Position numbers and translations under genes: made by a program
The notes under the pieces: model-generated
The model's input: only the letters and a program-made list of their open reading frames with translations
Database searches by the model: none
Told to the model about the DNA's origin: nothing
Shown: positions 25,088 through 37,082 of the stretch, piece after piece
Layout: each line of letters starts with the position of its first letter
How positions within the stretch are numbered: position 1 is the stretch's first letter
Assembly: GCA_905250075.1 (NCBI GenBank)
Contig: CAJNOP010000348.1
Span: 128,786-192,785 of the forward strand
Length of the DNA stretch: 64,000 bases
Source of the DNA: Rotaria sp. Silwood1
Taxonomy: Eukaryota; Rotifera; Eurotatoria; Philodinida; Philodinidae
Direction of reading: 5' to 3'

Positions 25088-26177
25088 CCGATGAATCGAC
25101 AACACTCATAATATTAATTGATTTTACAAGGAAAAAAATATCTTTATACGAATTCTCAGAGTATAATGAAGTTTTTCTTTTGCAATTTCAAAATACATCA
25201 TATAGACATCCAAAAAACAAAAACATATGACATAAACTATATGAAATATTCATTAAGATATTTTGTGAATATCTAGTCAAGTATATTAATCGATACATTG
25301 AATAAGTTTTACAAACATAATTGATAATTCGAATATGTAATTTTTGTTTTTAATAAAATTTTATGAGAAATAATGATAAGTTTCATTTTTAATATAAATC
25401 TATATCTTGAAAAACAGATTCTTGAACATAATAAATCTTATTTACTCAATAAATTTCTATACTCATTAATTATCTAGCTTAAAATTACCACAACTAATAC
25501 TTTGAACATATCATCCATGAAGTTCAAATCATTTCAATCGATTAATATAAACTTCAATAACAAAGAAAATCCAATGATGTCATTAATAAGACCATTGAGG
25601 ATACAATAAATATTATTTCTATTTTTTGATATTTTATTGTGAGTTGAGTAAAGAAAAACTTCTATTAAAAAAAAATTTACAACAATGATATGTCTTTATT
25701 TGACAAATATTTTCCTACTTCATGGTACAAATAAATGTAAAATATGAATTTAATTTATGCATATTTTTCTTATTACATTCGATAAAAAAGAATCATTAAA
25801 AACTTTATCCAGAATAAGAAACGAGCTTAAATTTAATACTTGTACATCAAAAGTACTTTGAATATTTTCTATTGCAATAATAATAAAATACTTTAAAATT
25901 AAATAAAAAGTACATATTAATATAGTATTACTTAATTATATAAGATGAACTTTTGTTTAGAAAATATTATCTCGATTATTTTTGATTTTTTTATAAATTG
26001 AATTTCATGACTTCAAGTATTTAATATATTTAATTTGATAAATAATTCTATTTTCTTTTCGTCGTCTCCATTTTGTTTGACAATGCTTGAAGAATACAAA
26101 GTTTTTCATCAAATATTTTCTTTTATTATCAATGTCATTTTTGTTGTAAAGAGGGCATTGACAACCACGTTAAAATA
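25088..26177. other. Divergent intergenic region, AT-rich
   Basis: This lies between the divergent ankyrin gene (-) and protease gene (+), so it should contain both promoters. I see no gene, no repeat of note and no recognisable control element. Confidence 0.6.
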
Positions 26178-27188
26178 ATGTTAATAACCTTCTTTTTCGA
26201 TTTGTTTTTAATACAAATCACTTTTACAACTATTGAAAGTATCACATATTCATGTTGGACAAATTCAACATGTGGTTGTTCATTAAATGCACCTATTTTA
26301 ACGAAAATTATTGGTGGTGAAGAAGCTACAATGAATAGTTGGGGTTGGGCTGTATCTATACGTTTTCGAAATAATCATATATGTGGTGGATCATTAATAT
26401 CATCAGAATTAGTTTTAACTGCTGCACATTGTCTTGTTTCAAAAAAGACATTATCAAGTCTTAGTGTTACAGCTGGTTCACATTATTTATCTATTATTAA
26501 TCAACAACGATCTATATCAGAAATTTCTATTCATCAAAATTTTAATACAATGACATATATTAATGATATTGCTATAATACGTTTATCATCACCATTTGAT
26601 ATGAATGATCGTTCATTAGCTGTAATTTGTTTACCACCACCAATACTTGAATATCCACAAAATGATACTATAGTTATTGCTATTGGTTGGGGTGTATTGT
26701 CAATGATAGAAAAAATTTCATCAGATACATTACAACAAGTGACATTAAAAACTGTTCCTAATACGATTTCGACATGTTTAGTATTAATTCATAATGAAAA
26801 TGGTCAGTTTTGTGCTGGTGTTCAAGGTGGTGGAAAAGGTATGTAAAAACAAAAATATTAATTTTAATATACGATTAGTTGTTTTGTTAAATTAGATACA
26901 TGTCAAGGTGATAGTGGTGGTCCATTAATGATGTATTCTAATCAACAATGGTATATAGTTGGTATTACAAGTTATGGAAATGGATGTGGTTTACCTTTTT
27001 CTCCTGGTGTTTATACACGAGTATCAATGTACGAAAAAGATATTTCTTGTTTTTTAAAAAATGACACATCATGTATAAAGAAAAAATTTATTGTTCGAAA
27101 CTCAGTTTCATCAATGTTTACATTTTTCTATATGAATAATTTTATCATTCGTTTGTTTTTAGTGATAATTCACTTTTTGTTTTGGTAA
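26178..27188 (+). CDS. Secreted trypsin-like serine protease (S1), possibly membrane-anchored
   Basis: Two exons, 26178-26838 and 26896-27188, give 317 residues. A hydrophobic N-terminus (1-20) is a signal peptide. A short cysteine pro-segment (C-x5-CGC) precedes the activation site K43/IIGG. The catalytic triad is His84 in TAAHC, Asp130 in NDIAII, Ser227 in GDSGGP. Asp221, six residues before the serine, is the equivalent of Asp189 and predicts cleavage after Arg or Lys; the 214-216 strand reads TSYG. The C-terminus after residue 290 is a hydrophobic run ([14 protein letters not shown]), suggesting a GPI signal or a tail membrane anchor. The intron sits just before the Asp189 codon, as in the paralogue at 31960-33099. 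Physiological substrate unknown. Confidence 0.92.
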
Positions 27189-27190
27189 GA

Positions 27191-27196
27191 AATAAA
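27191..27196 (+). terminator. Candidate poly(A) signal AATAAA
   Basis: AATAAA begins two bases after the protease stop codon. If used, the 3' UTR would be extremely short. Confidence 0.4.
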
Positions 27197-27261
27197 AACC
27201 ATGAGTGATTTATTTTTTTAATTATAAATCTATTCTTAGATATGTTAATTTCATACATATA

Positions 27262-27390
27262 TATATATGTCGGAGTTGCCTTTAAAATTGAAGAGACAAC
27301 TGAGATGAGCTAGTTGCCTTCCCAATCTTAAAGTTAACTAGTTGACTTTCAAAGGCAACTAAACTTTATAGTCAACTCCGACATATATAT
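27262..27390. mobile_element. Tiny MITE, about 130 bp, with terminal inverted repeats
   Basis: The ends are ATATATATGTCGGAGTTG (left) and CAACTCCGACATATATAT (right), exact inverses. The inner sequence continues imperfectly inverted (GCCTTTAAAATTG against TTTCAAAGGCAAC). The flanking AT dinucleotides leave the target duplication undefined; TA is possible. Confidence 0.75.
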
Positions 27391-30300
27391 TATGAATGAT
27401 GGAGATAAGTCAAACAAGGAAATAGAATCTTATGAATCTTTTCGAGATTGAGAACAATCAATGGCTGCTTAATTAATGCGTATGCTAGGAAGTAAAATAG
27501 AAATACGAAATGAAAATGCAAGTTTTTGGAGCAAAAATAAAGATGTTATGAGTGTGGATGTATGACTGTATTAATTTAGAAAAGGCAAGACTTTAGTGAT
27601 CCGAACCTATCACAAAACTTGAGTGAATCTATTAAGAGTATGTGCTAGTACGACATTAGAAATGATAAAGCAAAAGAATGTATATAAATTCGAGACGGAC
27701 GACTTGTGATTTACTGTCAGAAACTTCGAAGATGTCTATTTCTTGTGATTATTAGCAGATGTAATTTCTATCAGCGGCATCTATATGAAATATGGACATT
27801 GAATGATCTCTTGAATATTTTTATATGATATAGTCTAGAACTGAAAAATAAATATAACTATTATATAATCACTAGGAACATTCGCATATGCTTGTTATTC
27901 TATCAAGAACCACTTCGATGAAAATTATAGAAAGCAGCACAAGCAACAAGTTTGTAGTATAAAATACATGTTTAGAAAAATTATAACGAAGGTAGAGCCT
28001 GCTAACTAAGTGCAAGATCTAGCAGCATACTATATTGAAATCTTTGTGATCTTAGATATGAAAAGATACATTCTAAAATATTCGTTTGAAGACGATGATT
28101 CTTTTTCCGAGAAATATTATCAGCCTCATCCATATTCTAACTCATTGAATCCTAGACTGATTGTTTCAAATATGAAAGGATAACCAATAATCATCAGTAA
28201 TCAGAGTTATTATCTAACCTTAGAAATATCTTTTCCTAGGCAACATTAAATTTACACAGAATTCGTTTTTAAGTAGATATATAGCTATGAAATGATTTTC
28301 CTTTTATTTAAAAAATAAATTCCTATTTTCATTTGCATTGAGAAAAAACAGCAGGCACTTGCTTTTTTTTCTTTTAACAAAACAGATATTGTAGAGTATG
28401 CACGAATAGCTTGTTCTGCATCGATATCAGCAAATAATTTTCGAAATTGTTTTTATAAATAAGTAAATCAATATTTTAAGATTTTTTTAAGTATTTAATT
28501 ACGAGAGAAGGCAGTTACTATTCTATTATACTAATAGGATTAAATAAGTTAAAATATCCTTCATCTTTGTTTTTTATTTGAACATAACTCAGCAAACTAT
28601 ATTTTTATACTTCACATATCATGAATGAGCCATATTGAATCCGAAGACAAATAAAGATCGATTAAAATACTACTACTCAAAAATTGTAAGCTTACAAACT
28701 CTTTCGTTTTCTTTTTGGTCGAAGCTTACTAAGAAAAACTAGATTTCAAATGAATATAATCTCGATTAATCAACAAATTTTAGAATATTCTGATAAATCG
28801 TAATTAATGGGTAATTATTTAGATAATTGTGATTAATCAGCGATTTTATAACCAACTTCCATAGAGAGCCAAAATTTATTAAAAAGTATTTTTCTCTGTT
28901 ATTTGGATCAATATCAACACCAATGAGCCATCTAAATAGTCTTTTTATCTGTTTTATTTTAGGTTAATTCTCACAACAACATTAATAGTTAAATTGAACA
29001 ATCATTTGACTGCATTGTATATATATACAAACATTTTAGCTTAGGTTGCCTTTAAACGAGGAATATGAGTCGATACTCTCACGAGCTTGAAAGGAGCATT
29101 AAACATACTGACTAGCTAGGAATGTCAGGGTTCTCGTTTCTTTGAGCTTTGTTCCTGAGCAACGGAAACTCACTTGACAATTCGTTTCCATACATTTTCG
29201 AGCATTTGGAGATGATGATAAATATCTATTCTTTCAATTTGTATCAAATCACGATAGATTCTTGGGTTCTTAGAAATGAAATCTAAAGACGCGAGAACTC
29301 ACACTAGGCTTTTAGGAATGTGATACTCGGTGTAGGTATCCATATATACGAGCAGGAATTTGAAACTGACACCCCTATTGTTGGCCAGTGTTCACTGAAA
29401 ACTTGGGAAGACATGTCACAATTCGAAATAATGTTCTCGAATATTCGAGGAAAAAAATACATCAAACTACTATGTTAGAAAAGCAGATCCATGATACTGC
29501 AATGTCACATGTGTCGCGAACAAAGGTTGACCACAAAATGAATTGAGTGTGGCTGAATGGGATGGAGGTGAGAGTCGATGTGAATCTTTCCTTCACTCAC
29601 AATTTCACATATCCACATGTATCTTTGTGAGACCTATAGGAAAACATATTTCAACGACAAGGTACTCAAGAAAATCATTATAGAATACCAGCTAGTCACA
29701 GTAATAGCAAGAAATTATTACTGATCAGTAGAAACTTTGGAAAACATAAGAATTCCCTAACAATAGTTCGATGCATCAGTGCACACATCTAGCCAAAGAA
29801 AATACATGCGCTCTCGTATGTTCAGCATTATGTGACTTTTTCAATGTGCAACAATAAAAAAAGAATCTATTGTCATACTATAATTAGAGCGTACAATCAT
29901 TCTTCAATGTCTTTCTACTTGTTGATCCTATTTGTGACAGTGCATGAAAACAGAATATTACAGAGCAAACATATGATTATTTACCAACTCGTATTTGCAA
30001 AAAAGATCTACAGAATATCTCAAAAGTCGGGCGTGAAATGAAACTGCAATAACTCTTAAATGATCCAAACAATTCATATGAGATTTTCATCATTTCATAT
30101 AATTTCATCCATATGTATTATATTAGACGATTTCCACTAACCTGAACACATAAAACTATGTATTTCGAAGCATATATATAGCAAACAAATGCACAACGCT
30201 TATTTTGAGATCATGGTGATGCCATCATCGATTGCTATTTATATATCAATTTTGTATTTTGCACTGAAATTTATATAAAAGCCTTTGTTGATATGCAAAT

Positions 30301-30885
30301 AAGAATTGATAATAAGATTATTATGAACTAAGAACAAATTTGATACACTGGTTCTCTGAAAATTCTTTGAAGTATATGATTTCATGATATAGAGTAGATG
30401 CTGATGATTTGAAACAAAAGCTATGGATGAATTCATATGAAATAAAACTTTCGAGAATATTCTACGAAATAAGGAAAAGTTCCTGTAAATCACTTGGATT
30501 ATTTATGAGTTATTGCAGTGTTATTTCACGCTTAACTTTTGATACAATCGATATTTTTAATATTTGAAAACACATTATTTGTCCAATATAAGCTTGCTGT
30601 CAAAATGTTAAAGTCACGACCATATTCATACAGTCAATTTTTTTTTAGAAAATAATAAATATATGTACTGCTCTACATTTTTGTAGTATTGTTCCAACAA
30701 TTTAACATACCATCGTCAAGAGATTCTGAAAAAAGAGTTATCGGAAGAAAACAAAACAGCATATTCATAATTGGTATGGTCAATTACTTCCGTCTCTGTT
30801 GAGATTTCAAAAGGTACCTTCGCACTCAAACAAAAAGCTACGAAAATCAATCGAAAAGAACAGAATACAATTGAAACGAGGTAGA

Positions 30886-31193
30886 AAAACCAGTATTTCA
30901 GGTGCGAGTGGTGTCTTTTCACCGACAGCCCTATCCCCCTTGAAAATATCACCATTCAATTCAGCATGAAATTCTGCACCTAACCCAACTAGATTGAGAG
31001 CCACCTCAGGTGCTGTCGCGAATCCGAACAGGCATTACCTTGGAAATCAGCTTCAAAAACCAGTATTTGGGATATAAGTGGCTTGTTTTGACCGACAACC
31101 ACCCTTGGAAATATCAACATTCGATTCGGCATGAAATTCTGCACCTAATTCAACTGGATCGAGAGCCAACTCAGCTCTTATAGCGAATCCGAA
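30886..31193. repeat. Two-copy tandem duplication, 170-bp offset
   Basis: Copy 1 (30886-31030) and copy 2 (31056-31193) share AAAACCAGTATTT, GCATGAAATTCTGCACCTAA, GAGAGCCA and GCGAATCCGAA, in order, at about 75-80 per cent identity. No open frame is conserved between them. Confidence 0.8.
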
Positions 31194-31330
31194 TAAAAAA
31201 TAACGAATATGGTGCTAACTTTACCGACGTATAGTAAAAGGAAACAAAAGAAATAAATCATACTATGTGCGTATTTCAATTTCTATATTTATCCATTGAT
31301 TTATTTGACTTTGAGTCAATTTTATTTACT

Positions 31331-31376
31331 AATTTATCACTGACTGATTATTTAAATAATCAGTCAGTGATAAATT
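31331..31376. repeat. Perfect 46-bp palindrome
   Basis: Two 23-bp arms with no spacer, centred on TTTAAA. The left arm starts AATTTATCACTGACTGATTA. It could be a footprint of a fold-back element or a cruciform site. No surrounding gene. Confidence 0.9.
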
Positions 31377-31959
31377 GTTCAATCTACTGATTATATAATT
31401 ATTTAATTTACTGACCAAATATTTTCTTTGCTTAATAAAAATGTGTAAGATTGGTTATTCGTTTGTTGTTGAAATTGTAAACCTTTTCAAAAGTCTATTT
31501 AATTTTGTCTCAATATTAACTTTTGCGTGACACATATCCATGCATTTATAGCATTAAATAATCAATGCATGACGTTTATACAAGCTATTTAGAGCTAGAT
31601 ATCACAGGAAGAGAATTCTCGTCACATGTGTTCAAAAGGTTAACAAAATATTCTCTGGATTGTACATTTTACTTGATCTTCTTGATTAACTTCTAATAAT
31701 TACTTTGGTTATTATACAAATATAAATCAATATAATACACTTCATTAATTGACATTAGAAATTTTCATTCTTTTTGGTTTAATAATATTTTCTTTGAAAT
31801 AATAAAATTAGAATTCGATTCAATATTTATTCGTATTTTATTGAGAAAAATATTCATGTATGCAAAAATATATATGGAACAATGGTGATTAAATTTTTAA
31901 CACATGAAATAAATATATTAAATAAAAGTTGAAAGACAATTTCCAATTAATTTTAATCA

Positions 31960-33099
31960 TTAATAAATGAAAATTAGTGAAGTAATCGAAATTAAAATTA
32001 TATGAACAGTAAACGATAGATTATTTGCATTATTAATTGTGTCATTTATCCATGATTGATAAGCTGCAACTCGTGTATAAATTCCAGGAAGAGCAACTCT
32101 TGCACATCCAATACCACTTGAAGTTATTCCAACTTGTTCCCAAACATTATTGGAAGTAAACATTAATAATGGACCTCCACTATCACCTTGACATGTATCT
32201 AAAAGAAACCAAAATTATCATACAACATAAATAAAATTTATAAAAATTTACCTTTACCACCACTAGGCACTATTCCAGCACAAAATTGTTTAGATGAATC
32301 ACCAATGTTGACATTTCCACAATAAATACTATTTGCAGCTATTGATTTAATTGTTACTTGTTGAAGTATGGAAGACACTACACCACTCCCTTCAGACGTA
32401 TAACCCCAACCGATAGCAACAAGCTACAAATAAAAAATCAACGTCAACTTATACATAAATAAATCAAACTAATATCTGTAACATTACATCAGTATTAACT
32501 GGTGGATACTCTGTAGTAGCAAGTACACTCGATGACACATTAGGTAAACAAACAAGATCAACATCAGTTTGATCAAGATTTAATGTAGATGACAATTTAA
32601 GTATAGAAATATCATTGACATAATTAACTGNNNNNNNNNNTGTAGATGACAATTTAAGTATAGAAATATCATTGACATAATTAACTGACGAATAATTTGG
32701 ATGAACATATATTTTTGAAACACCACGTACTTGAACTTTTGCAGATAGATATATTGATCCGACATAGACAAGAATTGAAGCTGGAGATGATAATTTTACA
32801 GCACAATGAGCAGCAGTCAGGATATGTGAATCAGTTATAATTGAACCGCCACAAAAATGTGAACCACTAGATGCATAACGAAGAGATGCAGCCCATCCCC
32901 ATGTTTGACTTGAGGCTGTTTCTCCTCCAACAATTTTTGTTAAAATAGCTGAATTAGCCGAACATCCACATAAACTCGTTGATGAACAACTATATATTGT
33001 TTGATTTGATACATGTATTAAAATAATTTCAAATAAGAAAATCGTGTATAATATATGTCGTCTAGTCATCACACCATTCACAGTTAAAAAATACAACAA
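31960..33099 (-). CDS. Secreted trypsin-like serine protease (S1), paralogue, interrupted by an assembly gap
   Basis: Exons in transcript order: 33099-32488, 32423-32252, 32198-31960. The start may instead be the second Met (33069), which gives a compact signal peptide beginning [13 protein letters not shown]. The layout copies the protease at 26178: C-x5-CGC pro-segment, activation site K/IVGG, His in TAAHC, Asp in NDISIL, Asp189 equivalent and Ser in [10 protein letters not shown], and a hydrophobic tail ([15 protein letters not shown]) that suggests GPI or membrane anchoring. The frame stays open through a 10-N gap (32631-32640), but 19 codons around the Asp segment appear twice because the same 47 bp stands on both sides of the gap. 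True length is probably about 321 residues, not 340. Both introns are in phase. Confidence 0.9.
32584..32687. other. Assembly gap with 47-bp duplicated flanks
   Basis: Bases 32584-32630 and 32641-32687 are identical over 47 bp and flank ten Ns. The duplication repeats the region of the catalytic Asp of the protease, which the family does not have. An unmerged overlap between two contigs explains it best. Confidence 0.9.
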
Positions 33100-36000
33100 T
33101 TACTGAGATGAAGTAAACAGAAAAGAAAAAAACGCATGAAAGAATATGTAAAATAGAAAGTTGTTATGTCAACGTGCTGTTGCTCAACGTATGTTTTTGC
33201 TTCTTTTATTTTCTTGCATTAATCATTTACTTTTTCTTTTTCTTATTTTCCTTTTTTTTTTTTTATAAGAAAAAAGAAAAAAAAGAGATGCATACCAATA
33301 AAAAGGCAAGAAAAAGATTAAATGTAAATGTAAATGAACAAAAAACAATATGAATTTTTTTGGCTTATTCATAATATTTTTTGTCTTAAATAACACAACA
33401 AACGAATTTGATGAGGGTTTTTTTTATTTGTACAACCTTATCATGGTCTGAAAAATAGAAAAAAAAACAACATTATGTAAATCTAATGGTATTGGGTATA
33501 TTAATGAAAATTTTCTCTCTTGTTCGCTCGAGAAATTACGATAGTAAATGGTGATTAAATGAACTCATTTCTTGTCTAATGTTTACTCTCTTCAAAATTT
33601 ATTTTAAAGTAAAAGATATTAGTTTATGTGTAAGAATTGCTTAGAGCTCACCCATAAAGAGGATGTCCAGACACTTATTAGGACTATTGTTCTTTTTTCT
33701 CACACAAGTTTCTGCAAAACTATTAAGGTTAGTTTTTTTTTTAAACTCCATTTTTAAATAGAAAAATCAATCGAATTAATCAGTTGAATATGAATATAGC
33801 GTTGAACTAATTCAAGACAATGTTACATGAGCAGATCGCTAATATATAGAGTAGTTATACAAGATTGTCGAGTGTCATTGGCATTGAACTTCGCGCGTTG
33901 CTTTCTTTTCTGTTCATTAGAATCAAGCGTATTTAAAAAATAAAAACTTTTCAATATGCTATATTTTTGTTTGTTGTTTATGAAATGTGTGTTTATTCAT
34001 TACTATTGTGTTTGGGATGATTGTCGAAATGTGCTTAGAGAATTTCACTCACAACATCAAAGTACAGTTCAATCGAATTCAGATTCTTGAGTTTTGGCAC
34101 CAAAAAAGCTCTACTGGGCATCCAGGAGAAGAACGGGTTATTAATAAAACTGGACCCATTCAGACTGCGGGGAGGCAGGGCAAAAAATACGATTGATATA
34201 CATACGTCACACAGATATGACCCTTTACCATAGGAAAGAGCATAGAATTCTAGAAGAATATCACGACAGATTTTATTTTCTTGCCTATTTAGATTTGTTA
34301 ATAAGTTACTAAAAGAAAAATAAAATATCTCTGGTACTTCGAGGAAGTTTACAATGAAAAAGAGAATAACACGAGATGTCTAATAAATAAGTTCTGTAGA
34401 AATACAAAATTAATATTTGAGTTAGGTAAATGTATCTTCTTCTAATGCATTATAATGTTGATCTCATGTACATAAGATATTCTTACATTTAATTCATATT
34501 GTATTTTCGTGATAAATCAAACTATTTTCTATAGATATTGATCAAGAGTCTATTTTTTATTTTTATTTTTAGTGAGATGAACACAAATGAATGTTCTTTT
34601 CACCTATCTCACTAGGGTATGGATGGAAGTGTGAAGTTTGGGTATGGATCTGCCGTTCATTTACACACCTACACACTGTGTGAGTGTAGGTACGTAAGCG
34701 TGATTAAGTCAGTCGATGCATGTCGTGTGTATGGTAGGAGCAATATAGATCTTCCTTTCATTCTCATTTACACTCAGAGTCAGACTCAAACTCACATTCA
34801 CCAACACTCACACTGCATGAAGTCATATGACATCTCGAAGGGCGAAACTCGCTAGTTTCTTTTGAAAACTAGTCATTTGTGGTGAAGCCTCACATTTCTC
34901 TTTGTAAGAAATTTTTGCATTTTACGTTAGGTTTTCAAGAAAAACACATTAGAAAGAATTTATGATTAAGTTTCAAATGATGACTGTCCACAGCAATGTT
35001 GAACTTTGCCAGTGCTTAAAGATAATGATTAAAAACCAGGAAACATACATAATTTTGCTATAGGAAAACTCAGTATCTACTGATCTACTAGGATCTCAAA
35101 CGAATTTCACTAAATGTTACTGACCATCAACAATTTACGATTCTATTACATCCACTTTGATTTGCGCACCACTAGAAACGATAAGTTAGATACTTTATGT
35201 GGAAAGTACAGAATCCGAATAGAATTTCGAGGGTGTGGGTGTGGGTGTTATTTAGTAATTTGATCATTTTGTCTCAAAATATATATTGGATTTAATGAGC
35301 AGTTCTGCCATCTGTCGTTATTATTCGTTAAGAAAAAAAAAGTCAACCAATCATAGCATAAGCTTGACAAGCAGTGATAAAACTCAAACAAATGATCTTA
35401 TAACTTTTTTTTCTCCACTGTTTCGTTCTATTCATTGATATTTATATTGTCATGTCTAACGCAGGAGAAACTGTAGGCAACACTGACGAAACAAACACGA
35501 TGATTCTCCTTATCATTTAATACCACTGCATCTTTGCGTTCTGTTTACTCAAAATGACAAAAAAACACATTGTGGTGCAACAGTGTGATAGTTTCGAATG
35601 GTTTCTATCGCTCCATCTACTCGAATAGCTTCAGTCGAAGATTACATCAATAACGAGACAAATATCTCATAAGAGTGTGCATCAAGGTTAGCTCAATATC
35701 AGTCATTTTATTGCCTGACTTGGTCTTAGTTGATATTTGCTTTTTTTTCGCTTTCACTTCAATTACATACTCATTGTTGTTCTTTTTTGCGTCGTTCTCC
35801 TATGTTTGTCAGTACGATCTTCGATCTTGTTCATATCTGTCCTGGCGTTAACCTGTTTCGATCTTTTCATCTAATTCTTTTGAACTGTACTGACCCTGTT
35901 TGAAGGAGTCAACTTCATTCTTTAAAATTTTTCATAGTTCTTTTTTTTCTTTACTGAAAAATTATAGATCACACTGCTTCTTCTTTCAACTGAACATTAA

Positions 36001-36324
36001 ATTTTCATCAACTATCATTTTTTTTCAAAGCGTATTTGAGAAATGTTGTTTTCTAATCTTGAGCATTATCATAATTATTTTTATCATTCACATGGCATTC
36101 AGTTTTCTTTTCTTTACTAGTAATTCTCGACATAATGAAGCATTGGATAACATCAAAGTTAACATGGATGTGGATGAGAAGAAAAAGAATATTCACATGA
36201 TGCCCATGTCGACCATTTTAACAGAAAATTTCTTTGTAGAATCGAGGAACGTGAAGAGATGTTGGGAACGAAAGATGACACCTAATTAAATGTTGATTTC
36301 AGTGATAACATTGTTGTATTCTAG
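33100..36324. other. Intergenic region upstream of the protease (-) and GNAT gene (+)
   Basis: No gene I can support. Noted inside: an ATG at 33663 opening a signal-peptide-like frame (MSRHLLGLLFFLTQVSA) that ends at a plausible donor (33728) but has no convincing following exon; a G/T-rich then C/A-rich patch at 34613-34815; and two perfect TGTGGG units at 35234-35245. The open frame 35900-36289 is T-rich and has no family resemblance. Confidence 0.55.
35234..35248 (+). repeat. Short telomere-like (TGTGGG) tract
   Basis: Two perfect TGTGGG units followed by TGT. TGTGGG is the telomeric hexamer reported for a bdelloid rotifer. With only two and a half copies, chance in a G/T-rich patch is possible. 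Confidence 0.5.
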
Positions 36325-37008
36325 ATGAGTACATCTACTACTCCATCGATTATTATTCGTAGTTATCAATCATCGGATTTATCTGAATCCCAAAATTTGT
36401 TATTAGACGGTCATAAAGAGTATGATAATCCCATGGAGTACTTCACTCATGCCTTTGAAACAGATATGGCAGATATTGAGAAGAATTATCTTCAAGTTCC
36501 GAATGGTCACTGGTGGGTTGCTGTATCAACAGATGACAATCGTATTGTCGGCCAAGTAGCAATCCAACCTCTACGTCTCGGAGATCCGATGTATTATCAG
36601 CTTGTGCCGTTGGAAGAGAGAGATCAAATCTGTGAGTTGCGAAGAATGAGTGTGGCTCCTGATGCTCAAAGATATAATATCGGTTCGCGTCTATTAAAAA
36701 CTTTATTAGACTTTGCTCGACAACATGGCTATCGGCAAGTACATTTGACAACAGCAACCAGCATGAGTAAAGCCTGTGCATTCTATGAAAAACATGGTTT
36801 CGTGAAAGGTGATATTTACCGCTTTTCATTCGAAGATTTAAACCTTTTACAACATACACAAGACAAAAAGCATTTCACGGAAATTCTTCCAAAACCATTT
36901 ATTTTCAAACCGGGAGATATTATACCGGCAGAAGATCAAGAACGCATGAAAATGCCACCAACAAAATCAAAATATGGTTATGCGCAGCACTTCTTTCTTG
37001 ATTTGTAG
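36325..37008 (+). CDS. GNAT-family N-acetyltransferase
   Basis: GNAT enzymes move an acetyl group from acetyl-CoA to an amine. One exon, 227 residues. The N-terminal strand (SIIIRSYQSSDL) is the usual GNAT opening. The core has a VGQVAIQPL strand, then ELRRMSVAPDAQRYNIGSRL, the acetyl-CoA loop and helix, with Asn in place of the first Gly of the RxxGxG/A motif. Next come HLTTATSMSKACAFYEKHGF and the closing strand. Residues 190-227 form an extra C-terminal extension with PKPFIFKPGD. The start abuts a splice acceptor (TTCTAG at 36319-36324), so the mRNA has an upstream untranslated exon or a trans-spliced leader. The lack of introns contrasts with the left-hand genes and makes horizontal origin worth testing. 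The substrate cannot be told. Confidence 0.88.
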   Translation: MSTSTTPSIIIRSYQSSDLSESQNLLLDGHKEYDNPMEYFTHAFETDMADIEKNYLQVPNGHWWVAVSTDDNRIVGQVAIQPLRLGDPMYYQLVPLEERDQICELRRMSVAPDAQRYNIGSRLLKTLLDFARQHGYRQVHLTTATSMSKACAFYEKHGFVKGDIYRFSFEDLNLLQHTQDKKHFTEILPKPFIFKPGDIIPAEDQERMKMPPTKSKYGYAQHFFLDL

Positions 37009-37076
37009 AAAGAGCGATAGCTAGCACTCTTTATTTTGATTTTGATTTGTATTGAGACTGAATGAAAATGTGATTC

Positions 37077-37082
37077 AATAAA
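37077..37082 (+). terminator. Candidate poly(A) signal AATAAA of the GNAT gene
   Basis: AATAAA 69 bases downstream of the stop codon, in a normal position for a poly(A) signal. Confidence 0.55.

Larger units (their letters stand above)
27189..31959. other. Region between the convergent protease genes
   Basis: About 4.8 kb without a supported gene. It contains a small MITE (27262-27390), a G/T-rich then C/A-rich patch at about 29548-29621, a tandem duplication (30886-31193) and a perfect palindrome (31331-31376). Open frames at 29832-30041, 30239-30493 and 30716-31004 show no family signature. Confidence 0.6.

Noticed and set aside
33663-33727. Signal-peptide-like exon MSRHLLGLLFFLTQVSA ending at a donor
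   Set aside because: The next acceptor gives only about 15 residues before a stop; no continuing protein found, so not called a gene.
33987-34196. Open frame ending in TGHPGEERVINKTGPIQTAG
   Set aside because: The ending looked protein-like, but there is no recognisable family, no upstream exon and no support beyond 40 residues.
35900-36289. 129-codon open frame just upstream of the GNAT gene
   Set aside because: T-rich translation with Phe/Ile runs and no family resemblance; no donor joins it to the GNAT exon.
36443-36859. 138-codon minus-strand frame
   Set aside because: Lies entirely antisense to the GNAT coding region.
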